Source: Sternotherus odoratus
Taxonomy: Eukaryota; Chordata; Testudines; Kinosternidae
DNA length: 64,000 nucleotides
Assembly: GCA_032164245.1 (NCBI GenBank)
Contig: JAVMKO010000003.1
Location: forward strand, 29,697,390 to 29,761,389
Reading direction: 5' to 3'
Numbering within the stretch: position 1 is the first letter of the stretch; each line of letters opens with the position of its first letter. The position numbers and the translations under genes were made by a program. Below, piece by piece: positions 34,091-45,913 of this stretch. Below the pieces are notes generated by a model that worked only from the letters and a program-made list of their open reading frames with translations, did no database searches and was not told the DNA's origin.

Positions 34091-35482
34091 AATAGACACT
34101 GTTTTTTACAGTCTATCAATTCCAAAAGTACCTGGGGGTTTCTAGAAGATTTGGCTTACATGATGTTAGTGCAGCACTTGTCTGCATATGGCTTGATCAT
34201 AGATATTTTTACACAGAGGCTGGAGATCTTTATTTCCATTTGTTGTTCCAAGATCACCGGGTGAATTCAAGGAGATAAAAATATGGGAAGTATTCTGTTG
34301 CTATTTTCATTTTGAGAAAAATATTTGCAAGGCTCTGCTCAGAATGCCCTCTGGTAATCAAAGTAGTATTCCAATAAACTTAAATCCAAGCAATTTATTT
34401 GAATATACAAAGTGCTATCCAAATCTTTGCTCAGAAACAAAACACTTCCATCAAAATTATCTTTATGCTCACAGCCCAGGTCAACAGAAATTGGAGGGTA
34501 ATTCTAAAAATATATTCAGAGATTCTCCAAATAGTATATGCAGAATAGCACATGATTATTATCCAAAACCTGTGTAATTTTTAAAGTTATCTTTACTTTA
34601 GTTTTCTAACCCCTAGACTATCTCTCTCCCAATTAAGTAAAAAATAATCTCTCAGTTGATTTATGCATTGATAAGATCCTACTTAGAATACTGTGTTCAA
34701 ACGTGATACTTTATTATACAATGGATACCAATTAAAGAGAAAGGATGCAAAAAAAACCCCAACAAACAAAAACCAAAAACCAAGACAAGTAAAGAATTCT
34801 AAGGAATTGTTTATGAGGAAGAATTGCATGAACTAATTCATGGCTAGCGTGTAACTGTTTACTTTGATAGCTAATTGTCTTAAGGGGAAGAATTAAGTAA
34901 ATTTGTCACCTAGTCTACTTAGGGCTGTATCAGGGAAAGCAGCGGAATGGCTTGAATTTTGAGTTGTGGGAGAAAGGAGAGTGAAGCTGGACGAAGGTTC
35001 CATGAGAAGTATGGATTAGGAAGTAAGGGAGAAGCAGGAAGAACAGATATAGTAGTAGGGGTACTGGACATGAAACAGTTTGAATAGTTGCTTAGACCAG
35101 CCACCAGATGGGAAGGGATGGTTAAGGAGCAGATTCATGTTTGGTCTGGTGAGAAAGGGACAAGTCAGACATGAGGCCATATCAATTTATACTAATGAGG
35201 ATTTCTGCTTAAAAATTGATGGCATCATGTTGCCCACATTAAGAATGGTTAGAAAACCAATGGAAAGGAACAAAAGGAGATTATATCATCACTCAGGAGG
35301 TTATTCTAGATCTGTGCTCTCAGCCTTTTCTATGCCGTGACTCTATGTTACAACAGAGAACAGTTTCAAAATCCCCTGCCAGAAATCCATGAAGAAAGGG
35401 ATATTCGTCACAAACCTCTAAAATCTGTTTGCAGTGCCCCAAAGGGGGCTTGACCCCCAGATTGAGAACCCACACTCTAGGT
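34091..35482. other. No gene; possible short CR1 fragment
   Basis: Mostly unrecognised. The stretch 34650-34830 has TTAGAATACTGTGTTC and a downstream TTTATGAGGAAGAATTG phrase that resemble the 3' part of a LINE reverse transcriptase in the plus orientation, strongly decayed. An A-rich simple stretch is at 34748-34790. Confidence 0.35.
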
Positions 35483-36062
35483 CAGGAGTGGGCAAACTAC
35501 GGCCCGTGGGCTGGCCCCCGGCTGGGAGGCTGCCCCCACCCTTCCCCCGGAGCCCCACCGTGTAGTGCTGTGGCTGGGGCTGCACGCTCCCCCCGTCTGC
35601 TGGAGCCATGCCATGTGCACAGCACTCTGGGGGCCGGGGAGGCACGCTCCCCTACTTCCACCGGAGCTGTGCTGAGCACTTATGCTAAGGGGGCGGAGGA
35701 GGATTGGGAGGGTTCCGGTGTGGTTGTTGGGAGGGTTCCCTGGAGGGGACAATCAGGGAGCAGGGTGGATTAGATAGGGGGTGGGGTTCTGGGGTGGTGG
35801 TTAAGGGCGGGGAGGATGGATAGGGGTCAGGGCAGTCAGGGGACAGGGAGCAGGGAACTGGGTAGGGGATGAGGTCCAGGTGGGTGGTTAGGGGGTCTCT
35901 GGAAGGAGCAGTCAGGGGATGAGGGGTGGGGTTTGGATAGGTCGGGGATTCGGACGGGGCCATCAGGGGGCGGGAAGTGGGTTTGGGGGTGGGGGCTTCC
36001 CTACCCGGCCCTCTATATAATTTTGTAAACCCAATCTGGCCCTCGGCAGGGTGGGCAAAAAG
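35483..36062. mobile_element. hAT-type element with G-rich minisatellite
   Basis: The left end CAGGAGTGGGCAAACTACGG followed by CCCGTGGGC is a standard hAT-type terminus of turtles. The interior from about 35690 is a G-rich degenerate tandem (GGGTGGGGTTCTGGGGTGG). The right end near CTCGGCAGGGTGGGCAAA is not a clean inverted copy, so the boundary is uncertain. The overlapping frames at 35429-35963 are artefacts. Confidence 0.6.
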
Positions 36063-36074
36063 TTTAAACTTTTG

Positions 36075-36222
36075 AACTTAAATAGGTCTGAAGAAAAGCT
36101 CTATGTAGCTTGTCTCTCTCACCAACAGAAGTTGATCCAATAAAAGATTTTACCTCACCACCTTGACTCTCTAATATCATGGGACCAGCATGGCTGCAAC
36201 AGTATAGAAAATCAACCAGTTA
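36075..36222 (+). repeat. Dispersed repeat, Penelope-terminus-like
   Basis: The phrases TCTGAAGAAAAGCTC, CTTGTCTCTCTCACCAACAG, CCAATAAAAGATTTTACC and ATCATGGGACCAGCATGGCT match a dispersed sauropsid repeat organised like the terminus of a Penelope-like element (compare CTACCTCTCTGATTCTT in the complete copy). The exact family is not assigned. Confidence 0.5.
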
Positions 36223-36654
36223 GAAGGACATATAGAAGGACAGAGGTGAACTACTATGGGAAAGTTGTTTTTTTCATGTAAGTTTGATATGAACAGAAAA
36301 AAATATTTTAACTGGCCAACTACTGCCCCTAGGACCATACAATCTCAGTTTAGGACTAGGTGGATGAAGAGGTAGACAAAGGAAACAGAAGAGGTGATTT
36401 CTAAAGTGCACTAATATCTGCATCTTAATTGGTTGAAGGTGTACACTAAAAGTTCCCTAGTGTGCTTTAATGTAGTGCTATATTTAAGTGTACTAGGGAA
36501 CATTTAGTACTCTCCAACAGGGTGTACATGACACACCCACATTCGTACACTTTAGAAATCTAACTGAATGTGTGCATTAAATCATCATGTAAACAAGCCT
36601 AAGTCTTGCTGATTCTTTCTGCATTATGTTTCTACAATATGTTCTTTCCTGTCC
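36223..36654. other. No feature seen
   Basis: Noncoding. Two complementary CACACTAAAAGTTCCCTAGTG-type phrases at about 36440 and 36485 give a local foldback that may be a small MITE remnant. Confidence 0.35.
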
Positions 36655-37250
36655 ATCCAAATAGGTAAAACTCTCACTCAAGCTATCATCATCTCGCATC
36701 TCAATTGGTGAACACCTTTTTCTCTGGCCTTGGCAAATGCAGTCTTGCCTTGCTCATGTCCATTCAGAATGCTGCTGCCGGATCATTTTCCTAGCCTGCC
36801 ACGTTCACTATGTGACCTCTTTCTTTGTGTCTGTTCACTAGCTATGTCCTCGCCTTGACATCATGCTGATTGTCTTCATTTTCAAGACCCTTCACACATA
36901 TCCTCACCCAACATATCATATCTCATTCACTATTGAAATGTCCATTCCTACCTTCATGGGTTAATTATGCCAGCCTCAGTAACCCACTCTTTAAATTTTC
37001 AAATATTTTTGTGTGTACTCTTGTATATTGACCTCAGACTTGGGAGGACCTCCGAGTAAACATCCATAAAGATTCTTCAAATCCTCCTCAAAACGTTTCT
37101 TTGTTGTAATGCAATAAACTTGACAATGGTTAGGCCACTACTACTCTTATACCACTGCCTTTCACACTGACCAATATTTGGTCTCATTGTTTGTTTGTAC
37201 CCCCCTGCCCATCTGTTGTCTCTTGATTTATACTTAGATTGCCAGTTGTT
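36655..37250 (+). mobile_element. L2 LINE relic, plus strand
   Basis: A degenerate frame contains AAAACTCTCACTCAAGC, CATTCAGAATGCTGCTGCC and CTTCATTTTCAAGACCC, in the order found in the 3' part of the L2 reverse transcriptase. It ends with CTTGACAATGGTTAGGCC near the L2 3' region. The copy is ancient. Confidence 0.72.
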
Positions 37251-37254
37251 TATA

Positions 37255-40200
37255 TACTCATAGACTTTAATGTCAGGAGGGACCATTATGATATCTAGTC
37301 TGACCTCCTGAACATTGCAGGCCACCGAACTCATCAACCCCTTCCTGCAATAAACCCCAAACCTCTAGATGAGTTACTGAAGTCCTTAAATCATGATATA
37401 AAGACTTCAAGTTACAGACAATCCATCATTTACTCTATTTTAAATGAGAAACTGACCTGTGTGCCATGCTGCAGCGGACGGTAAAAATCTGAGCTGGGGC
37501 TTCCTGAACTGAAATATGGCAGTCAGTTGGACCCTGAACATGTTGGAAAGACAGACCAGCCAGGAAACAATTCTCTGTAGTAACTCAGAGCATTCTGCAT
37601 CTAGTGCCCATCTGCAGCCACTGGAGATATTTCCTACTAGCACTCACAGATGGGTCACTTGACCTTGTAGGCAGTCTCATCATACCATCCCCTTCATAAA
37701 TGCACCATGCTCACTCTTGAAGCCAATTAGGATTTTTGCCCCACTAATCCCCTTGAGATGCTGTTCCAGAATTTTACTTTTCTACTGGTTACAAACCTTC
37801 ATCTAATTTCAAGCCTTAACTTGTTGATGACTAGTTTATATACATTTGTTTTTGCATCAACATTGGTGGTTAAATTAAATAATTCCTCTTCCTCTCTGGT
37901 ATTTATAATTCTGATGTTTTTATAGAGAGCAGTCCTATCTCCTCTCAGCCTTCATTTGGTTCGGCTAAACAAGCCAAGCTCCTTGAGTCTCCTCAAGGTA
38001 GGTTTTCTATTCCTTTGATCATCCTTGTAGCCCTTCCCTGTTCTTGTTCCTGTCTGAATTAATCTTTCTTAAACATGGAAGACCAGAATTGTACACAGTA
38101 TTCCAGATGAACTCTCACTAATGCCATGTGCAATAACATGTTCCTATCTTTACTGGACCTACCTTGGGATAGCATTAGTCTTTTTTACAGCTGCATCACA
38201 CTGGGAGCTCATAGTCATCCTATGATTCACCAGTATGCCAGGTCTCTCTCCTCCTTTGTTGCCTTCAAGTGATTCTTGTTGTTAGCTCCTAAATGCATGA
38301 CCTTGCACTTTACACTATTACATTTCATCCCATTTCTATTACTCAAATTTTCAAGGTCCTCCAGATCTTCTTGTATGATATTATGGTCCTCCATATTGGC
38401 AATACTACCCAGCTTTGTTTCATCTGAAAATTGTGTTGGCACTTTACCACTTTTTGTGACAAAGTCGTGAATGAAAATGTTGAATAAAATTGGTCCTAAG
38501 ACTGATTCCTAAGGAACTCCTTCCCTTTCATCATTTGTTCCAAGGCCTTGCATACAACTGAGGTCAAACTAATGAGTCTGTAGTTTCCTGGATAAGTCCC
38601 CACCCCCCATTTTTTTAATAGGAACTATATTAGCAATTTTACAGTCATAGGGTAGAGCCCCCTGAGTTTCATTAAATACAGATGAAGAGATTCATTAAAA
38701 ATCCTTGCTACTGAGTTTGCAATTTCATGTGTCAGTTCCTTTACTATTCTTGGATGGAGTTTATTTGAACCTCCCCAATTTGGTCCCATTCGGTTGTTTG
38801 AATTTGACTACCACCTCATACGTGGTAATTTCTGCTTCTGTATCCTCATTTCTATTAGCCATCCTGCCACTACCCCAAGTTCCTCATTATCCTTATTAGA
38901 AACCAAGGTGAAGTATTTGTTTAGGTGATGGGCCATGCATAGTTTATCTTTAATTTCCACCTTGTCACCTGCACATAATAGTCCCACTTCTTCTTTCCTT
39001 TTTTGCTTTTATTTTTATGGCTAAAGAATATTTTACTATTGGTTATACTTTCCTTTGCAATGTCCAAATGGGCTTGGTTTTTGTCAGTTCTCATTTTCCC
39101 CCTATACCTTCTGGTTTCTAAGAGGTAGATTTCCTTGTTGAACCGTCCCATCTTTCTGTAGGCCTGCTTTCTTTTAAAAACCTATTTGAGATGTTTGCAT
39201 ATCCAGTTTGATCTGTGACCCTTCCTACAATCCTCCCACACACCACCACCCCCCTCCCTCTCCCCCCCCCCCCCCCGCTTGCTTGGGATGAAGTCTTCAG
39301 ACAACTTCAACCGAAAGTAATGCCAAGTCTACTCCATATTCAGATCCTTGAGTTCTTTGGTCCCGTTCAATTTTCTATTTCCCTTATTATTATTTTTAAG
39401 TTTTCCCTTTTGAAATAAAGGACCCTAGTTTCAGACCTATTTTTGTTCATCCTTTCATTTAGTTTACACTGAACAAGCTCATGATCACTCAAAGTCTGTC
39501 CTTTACAACCCGTTCTTCTATGTCCCAACTATGATTATTAACTCTAATATGGCATGATTTCTTGTTGGCTCAGTGACTATTTAATGAAGAAATCTATCAG
39601 CTATCACATCCAGTATAATCTGGGCCCTACCATTATTAGTTGCACTTCTCCCCAATAATCTCACAAATCTCTGTAGTATTTATGTCATCATACTCTATCC
39701 ATATCTAAATTGGATCCTGGAGGTCTATAGTGGATCCCAAGCACTATCCCAGTGGAGTCTCTATTACCTTTCTTCCCCCAAGTGATTTTGACCAAAACAG
39801 ATCTTGTTGTTTCCATTCCCTCACTTCTAACTTATTTGCAGTCTACCTCATCATTAATATACAATGCTACTCCACCATCTTTATCTTTATGCTTGTTTTT
39901 CATAAACAGCACATACCCGTCAATATCTGTGTTCCTATTCCACCATTGTTTCCCTTATTCCTTTAATAAATAGTTTCACTTCCTGCACCAATAGTTCTAG
40001 TTCTTTCATTTTGTTACCCAGGCTTCCTGCACTGGTGTATTGCTTGGCTTCACCCCGATTCCTTGCCTGACTAGGTATGGTCATTCTACTGCCAATATTG
40101 TTACCTAACTATTAGGGTATGTCTTCATTACCCGCCGAATTGGCGGGTAGTGATCAATCTTTTGGCGATCCATTTATCGTGTCTCGTAAAGACACAATAA

Positions 40201-40595
40201 ATTGATCACCAACGGCACTCCAGTCAACTCCGGAATTCCAGCTTACTGACCGGCGCAAGCTGGAGTTGACAGGGGTGCCCGCTGCTGACCGCTGTCACTG
40301 TGAGGATGGCAGGTAAGTCGGCCAAAGATGCACTGACTTCAGCTATGGTATTCGTATAGCTGAAGTTGTGTATCTTCGGTCGATCCCTCCCTCTACTGTA
40401 GACCAGCCCTTAGTGTCATAAGAAGTGGCACTATCTTTCCTCTTGATGACCCTTCTCCTACCCTCTGTTATTCCTTTTTCCATTACTGTATCTTTTATTA
40501 CTTGATTTTGCTCCCATTCAATGTTAAAATCTGGCATGGAGAGTATATGAGCATCTCCCAACTGTCTCCCCCAAATTCCTAATTTAAGGTTTTTT
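37255..40595 (-). mobile_element. Long CR1 LINE, minus strand
   Basis: The minus strand covers most of a CR1 from its endonuclease region (about 40595-39200; phrases matching ATTAATATACAATGCTACTCC and CACTTCCTGCACCAATAGTT on plus) through the reverse transcriptase (38227-38442 reads FSDETKLGSIANMED, a decayed FADD box) to the 3' end at about 37255. Stops and shifts are throughout. A C16 tract is at 39258-39276. A Harbinger MITE interrupts it at 40115-40409. It is the longest CR1 in the window. Confidence 0.87.
40115..40409. mobile_element. Harbinger-type MITE, 295 bp, TTA TSD
   Basis: TTA lies on both sides (40112-40114 and 40410-40412), the 3-bp duplication of PIF/Harbinger transposases. 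The ends GGGTATGTCTTCATTAC and (inward from the right) GGGCTGGTCTACAGTAG pair imperfectly, about 11 of 17. The interior contains sub-terminal foldbacks (AATTGGCGGG, TTCAGCTATGGTATTCGTA). The CR1 sequence resumes without loss after it. Confidence 0.85.
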
Positions 40596-40599
40596 GGTT

Positions 40600-40690
40600 C
40601 ACAAACTTGCTTTTTGTCTACAGCAACTAGCACAATGGTATCCTACTTATTGATTAGAGGCTCCCAGGCACCATGGTAATATAAATAAAA
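40600..40690. repeat. Short dispersed repeat fragment
   Basis: GCACAATGGTATCC and GAGGCTCCCAGGCACCATGG resemble a common sauropsid interspersed repeat in reverse orientation. Family not assigned. Confidence 0.4.
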
Positions 40691-40699
40691 AATAGAAAT

Positions 40700-42250
40700 A
40701 ATGACAAGGATCAAAAACATTCAGGCAGAATATGGCTACATCAGAAAATACCATTGCATCTAAATAAAAACTTTGTGGGAAAATGTAAATTGTGACAATT
40801 TCATTTAAAAAAAGAAGAATGTTTCACTTTTTCAGTTAAAAACAACTGTCACTTCAATTATTTTATATTAAAGAATATAATACAATTTAAATAGTCAAAA
40901 TCAAAATGAGATATTTATATTTTCGTGAAATGGGTTGATTTAAGGGAAATGTTTTTCACCTATTTTTTTCTATTCCAGGAAATTCTTAAATGACTTTATA
41001 TTTGTCACTTAACTTCAAAAATCGCAGAATTTCCTAGGAAATGGAAATTGTGGCTCCTGCACTGCATTAATGAACAGTAAAGGTAGAAGCTTTACTGCAG
41101 TGAAATAGTGAACAATCTTACAGTGAGCTAATAATGCAGATAGGTATGGCAAGACTGAACTAAGAAAAGTTTTAAAGGCAAAGAGAATTGTCAAAGGCAC
41201 AGATGGCAGTTAGGCACCCAAGTCCCATAGCTTTTCAATGGGAGTTGAATGGTAAACCACTTGTGCCAAGGCTCTGAAACCCTCCTGCCAACTCCCCACT
41301 TGCAGGGTCCCAGAGTTCAGGCTCCAGCCTGAGCCCAAACATGTGCCTGGATGTTTTAAAGCCCTGAAGCCCAAGGCCTGTGAACTCGAGTCAGAAGACA
41401 TGGGCCAACCATGGATGTTTTACCTTCTATGCCTAATTCTGGGTACTAAAATTTGAACATTCTTGCTGATGGGCCTGCTAAAAACTAACCAATAATTAAT
41501 ATTTTGAAGCATGAATATAGAATATTACTATGAATTATTGACAAACTACAGATTGAGTCACTGAAATTATTCAGAAAATAATTCTAAATAATTGAAAAAA
41601 ATGGAGAGAGGTGTGATCTACTGGCCCCCGATTCAAGAGCAATAACATCTTATAGTTAATCAAATACATTTGTTATGAATTATTCACCCATGATGTACAA
41701 ATTATATAGCCTAATAAATGAAATTACATTCAATTGTGACATTGCAGAGAATGAAAATATTAGCAGCAGGAGATTAATTTTAATGTTAATTCATGTTAAT
41801 GCAGGAGATTTTCCTTTTAGAAGATTTATAGCATGACAAAACTGTAGGAGAAAAGGAGTAGCAAAAACAGAGCAGACAAAGACTTCAAGCCAACAGGAAA
41901 ATTACCAAGAAAAGGAGCAGTGGGGAATGCAGCATTCTTCATCCATAATGTATTTTTTGCATATTGGCTAGATTCTCAAGTAGTCAAGAAAGGCTAGTCT
42001 ACTGGAGTGGGCTGTTGCATCATTGGGAGAGAAATGGATGGACAAAGACATAGAATAAATAGTACATTTATATATGTATTTATAATATGCACATTGTTCC
42101 ACTTACAAGGATGGGGGAGCAGGAGGGAGGGGGGAATCATCAAAGCTAAAGTAGAGATACTGTAATGCTACATTCAAAACTGCACAAAACCGGCTAGTAC
42201 TTATAGTCTCCAAGCAGACTACCTTCCACTCCTCTGTGTGGTTGGAGTCT
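40700..42250. other. No gene; partial repeat near 41215-41420
   Basis: AT-rich noncoding DNA. The GC-richer part at 41215-41420 (GGCTCCAGCCTGAGCCC) resembles the interior of the MITE family at 4732-4940, without ends. Confidence 0.4.
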
Positions 42251-42681
42251 TGTTGCAGGGTACTCGGAGTCCCGTAGAAACGAGGCACACACACAGCTGC
42301 TAAATAAAAGTGGTGAGTTTATTGAAGGCAGAAAGTGACACACCCGCAACGGGGGCTCCCTTCGTTGCTGCCACTGAGATGGAGAAAGCCCGACGCACCA
42401 GAGCAATGCTCAGGGTGAAGCCCATTCTACAGGGGAACACAGACACAGAAATACACATACACATTTACATCTCATGCATACCTCATGAATAGCTAATAGC
42501 TTGTTTTGCTTCATTAGTGTTACACAATCCTAGCAGGCAGTTAGGACCAGAGAGCTCCGGTATGCAACAGATAATGCTGGTATGCAATAGCAGGGGGTTG
42601 ACCGATACTACCCTTTCCCTGGTGTCGAGGGGGAGAGCGTCCCCATGTGCATACCGTTACAAAATCTTCACGCACCCTACA
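42251..42681 (-). mobile_element. Solo LTR with perfect 5-bp TSD
   Basis: Bounded by TGTTGCAGGGTAC and CACCCTACA, and flanked by AGTCT at both 42246-42250 and 42682-42686. On the minus strand AATAAACTCACC is the polyadenylation signal. It aligns with the LTR at 33338-33830 (shared GAGGCACACA, GTGAGTTTATT, CATTTACATCTCATGCATAC-type phrases) and is the same family. No viral coding sequence. Confidence 0.88.
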
Positions 42682-42686
42682 AGTCT

Positions 42687-42969
42687 GAAGGAATCATTTA
42701 TTTTTTAAAAAATATATACATTATACATTTGTGGAATACCCACAAATGTATAATGCATATATAAAGGCTTGTCTATACAAGGAAATATTCCAGAATAACT
42801 ATGCTTAACTAACTATTCCTTATTAACTGCATATGTGGATATTCTTATTTCAGAAGAAAAGTGCTGTTGTGATAATTGGGCTTACAAATCTATCCTAATT
42901 TTGATCTATCCTACAATTGAAAAAGTTCATAAGATGTCACAATAACCTATAAAAATGTTGATGAGAAAA
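42687..42969. other. No feature seen
   Basis: AT-rich noncoding DNA with a small palindrome around ACATTTGTGG at about 42725. Confidence 0.4.
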
Positions 42970-44170
42970 GGTACATGTGATGCTGGCAGAAACAAGTGCC
43001 AGCTCTTGCCAAGACTGCAGACATTAACTAAGCACTTACAAACTCATAGCTTAACTGGTCTCTCTCTTTCTTTAGCCACCATACTTAGGTCTTTCTCTCT
43101 CTTTCTCAATGGTCAATGATTCAGGTTGGCATAATCAATTGGTCAGTCTTTTACCTCCTCTCCCTCTGGATAGCCTATCCAGGGAAGAATGGAGTACTTT
43201 GCTTCAGATGTCATTGGTGTAACGAGAGAGCGAGAACATGGTTTCAAGTTTTAAAGGGGTCCGTTTCCTTTACTCTGCCTCAGGGCCACCTTTGTGTTTT
43301 TCACAGTCTAGTTACAGACTGTGAGCATGATGGATGTAGTTCAATTTGGTCCAGTCATTTGACAGTGGACAATGTCTCTTAGATTATTGTCAAAAGTTCT
43401 AGTAAGGAATGATCATTTTCTTGACAAATTCGTTGAGGTCAACAAAGACAGATATTGTCTTATAAGCAGGAAACTTGAAAGACCCAAATTGGAGAACTTG
43501 GTAACATTCTTCTGTTTAAGACCAATGGACATGAGGCCCACATTTGTTTTGCCAAAAATAATTAAGGACTGTAAACTGTTCATTCACACTTTTTCCCACT
43601 TACACTTACTAACACTATGGTAGTTATTTAGGAAATACATTAGGGAAGTGACTCTGAGGCTCCCAGCCTAGATACAAGATTAGAACTGACCTCAGTGCCC
43701 ATTTACCTGAAGATATAAAATTGCTTTATCATTTCTTCATTCAGCACTGAACAATTAAATGTTTCCAGGCCTGACATGAAATATGGCCCATGTTCCTTAC
43801 ACCAGTCTGCTGTACTGTACTGAACTTTTGGATCCCATGTGCTTCCAGGCAGATTGGCTTGTAAAGAGTCCAAATACTATCTCTAGTTATAGACTTTTAG
43901 GCACAATGCCAGGTGCAGACTCTCTATTTGGCTTCTTTCTATGGAGGTGTGACTCCACAGTCCAATTGCTCTATCCTCTGAAACCAGTGCTGACACTCCT
44001 AAGACTTCCCAGCTGTTTATGTCAATTCCTCAAGTACCACTTGGCTGTGGTTGCTATGGTTCATCGTTCTAAGTATTCAGGGACATATGCCAACTAAAGT
44101 AAGGAATGCAAGCTTTGTGCAGCAACTTCTTAAAATACATGCTTTACTTTTAGCACAGGAGATTTACAGT
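42970..44170 (+). repeat. 1.2-kb repeat R1, copy A
   Basis: This stretch aligns in the same orientation along its length with 52035-53195. Shared phrases include GTACTTTGCTTCAGATGTCA, ATGATCATTTTCTTGACAAA, TTAAATGTTTCCAGGCCTGA and AACTTCTTAAAATACA. No domain can be read in it. It may be an LTR or internal part of an old retroelement, or a segmental duplication. Confidence 0.75.
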
Positions 44171-44189
44171 TCTATGCAAACCAGTATGT

Positions 44190-45545
44190 GGACTGTGCTC
44201 CATGATGCAGAGAAAGGGGGAAAAATCCAAAATAGGATCCTTGCCAAAACAGGAACCTTACCAATCTGATTGGGAGAAAATACCTTCCTAACTCCAAACA
44301 TAGTGATCAGTTAGACCCTGAGTATGTGGGTGAGAAAAAATTCTGGGTAGTAACTTAGAACCCTCACTCTCTAGTGCCTAGCACCAGCTGTTGGAGATAT
44401 CTGCTAATAGCAGTTGTGGATGGGCCATATGTCACTGTAGTAAACATCTTCTCCATAAGTTTATCAAGCTCAGTCTTGAAACAAGTGAGGTTTTTTTTAC
44501 TCACTACTCTCCCTGGAAGGTTGTTCCAGAACGTCATTCCTTTGATGATTAGAAACATTCCTCTAATTTCAAGCCTAAAGTTATTTATAACCATTTGTTC
44601 CTGTACCAACATGAGCCCTTAATTTAAATTATTCCTTTCCCTCTCTATGATGTATTTGTAGAAAGCAGTCATATATCCCCATACTCATAATTTAGTTAGG
44701 ATAAAATATTCATGGTCCTCAAGTTTCCTTTTGTAAGTTAGGTTCTCCGTGCCTCTGATTAGCCTAGTAACCCTTCTCTGCACTTCTTCCAGTTTGAATT
44801 ACTCTTTCTTAAACATAAGAGACCAGAACTACATATAGTATTCCAGTGATGAGATCTCACCTGTACCTTTTGTACAATCATAATAGAACTTCCCATTCTC
44901 AACTGGAAATACCTCACTTAATGCATTTCAGGATTGCATTAGCCTTTTTTCATGGCCACATCAGAGTGGCAGCTCATAGTCATCCTATGATTCACCACTA
45001 CATCGAGGTCTTTCTCCTTCTCTATCATTTCCAACTGGTAAATCCCCAGGTTACAGGGGGGAAAAAACCCCTGTTGTTAGTCCCTAAATGCATGACCTTG
45101 CACATAGCAGTATTAAATTTCATCCCATTTCTATTATTCCAGTTTTTAACGTTATCCAGTTCTTCTTGCATGATATTCCAGTCCCCCTCCATATTGGAAA
45201 CAGCTCCCAACTTTTTGTCATCTGCAAATTCTATTAGCACATGCTTACTTTTTGTGCCAATGTCATTAATGAAAATGTTAAATCATATTGGTGCCAAGAC
45301 CGATTCTTAAGGAATCTGCTAATAACCTCCAGACTAATCTTTCAGAATGACCTATTATAGTTTCCCATTGAACCAGTACCCACTTTTCAATGCTCATATT
45401 AATCCCCGTCTTCTCCACTTCAATTTATAATTTCCCTTGTGGAACTGTATGAAATGCTTTACTGAAAAACTGGTAGATTAAATCTCCTTCATTTCCTTTA
45501 GAAAATCAGTTACCTTCTCAAAGAAAGAGATCAGGGTGATTTGGC
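44190..45545 (-). mobile_element. CR1 LINE, 5'-truncated, minus strand
   Basis: The minus strand reads the C-terminal part of a CR1 reverse transcriptase. The frame at 45025-45240 keeps FADDKKLGAVSNMEG, close to the FADD box, and the 3' end lies near 44190. It interrupts or abuts copy A of repeat R1. Same subfamily group as 59345-61915. Confidence 0.85.
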
Positions 45546-45556
45546 ATGATTTATTT

Positions 45557-45913
45557 CAGGGATCGGCAACCTTGGCATGTGGGATCGCAGGGTAAGCACC
45601 CTTAGCAGGCTCAGCCAGTTTGTTTACTTGCCGGTTCACTGACCATGGCTCCCACTAGCCCTCGTTGATGACTGGCAGTAGCTGCAGACTGAGGTGAGGT
45701 GGGGATAGAGGGTTGGGGGTTCCCTGGGGAAGAAAGTGTGGGGGTACTGCGAGAAGGCAGCACCCCTGGATAAGGAGCACCAAGGTCTGGGAGCGCCACG
45801 GGGGCCAGGGATGGAGAGACACCAGCCTGCAGAGGAAGCTACAGCTGGAAAAGAGCTAATTCCCAGACAGTCAGCAGGAGGTGCTGCAGCAGTGAGTCGT
45901 TGCACCATTACAC
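45557..45913. mobile_element. hAT-type element, right end lost
   Basis: The left end CAGGGATCGGCAACCTTGGC is a clear CAGGGGTCGGCAACC-type hAT terminus, and the interior has the usual GGTAAGCACCCTTAGCAGGC and CAGTTTGTTTACTTGCCGG phrases. No matching right end exists before the CR1-like sequence at 45914, so it is truncated. Confidence 0.7.

Noticed and set aside
35429..35963. Overlapping 60-114-codon frames
   Set aside because: They arise from the hAT terminus and its G-rich tandem.
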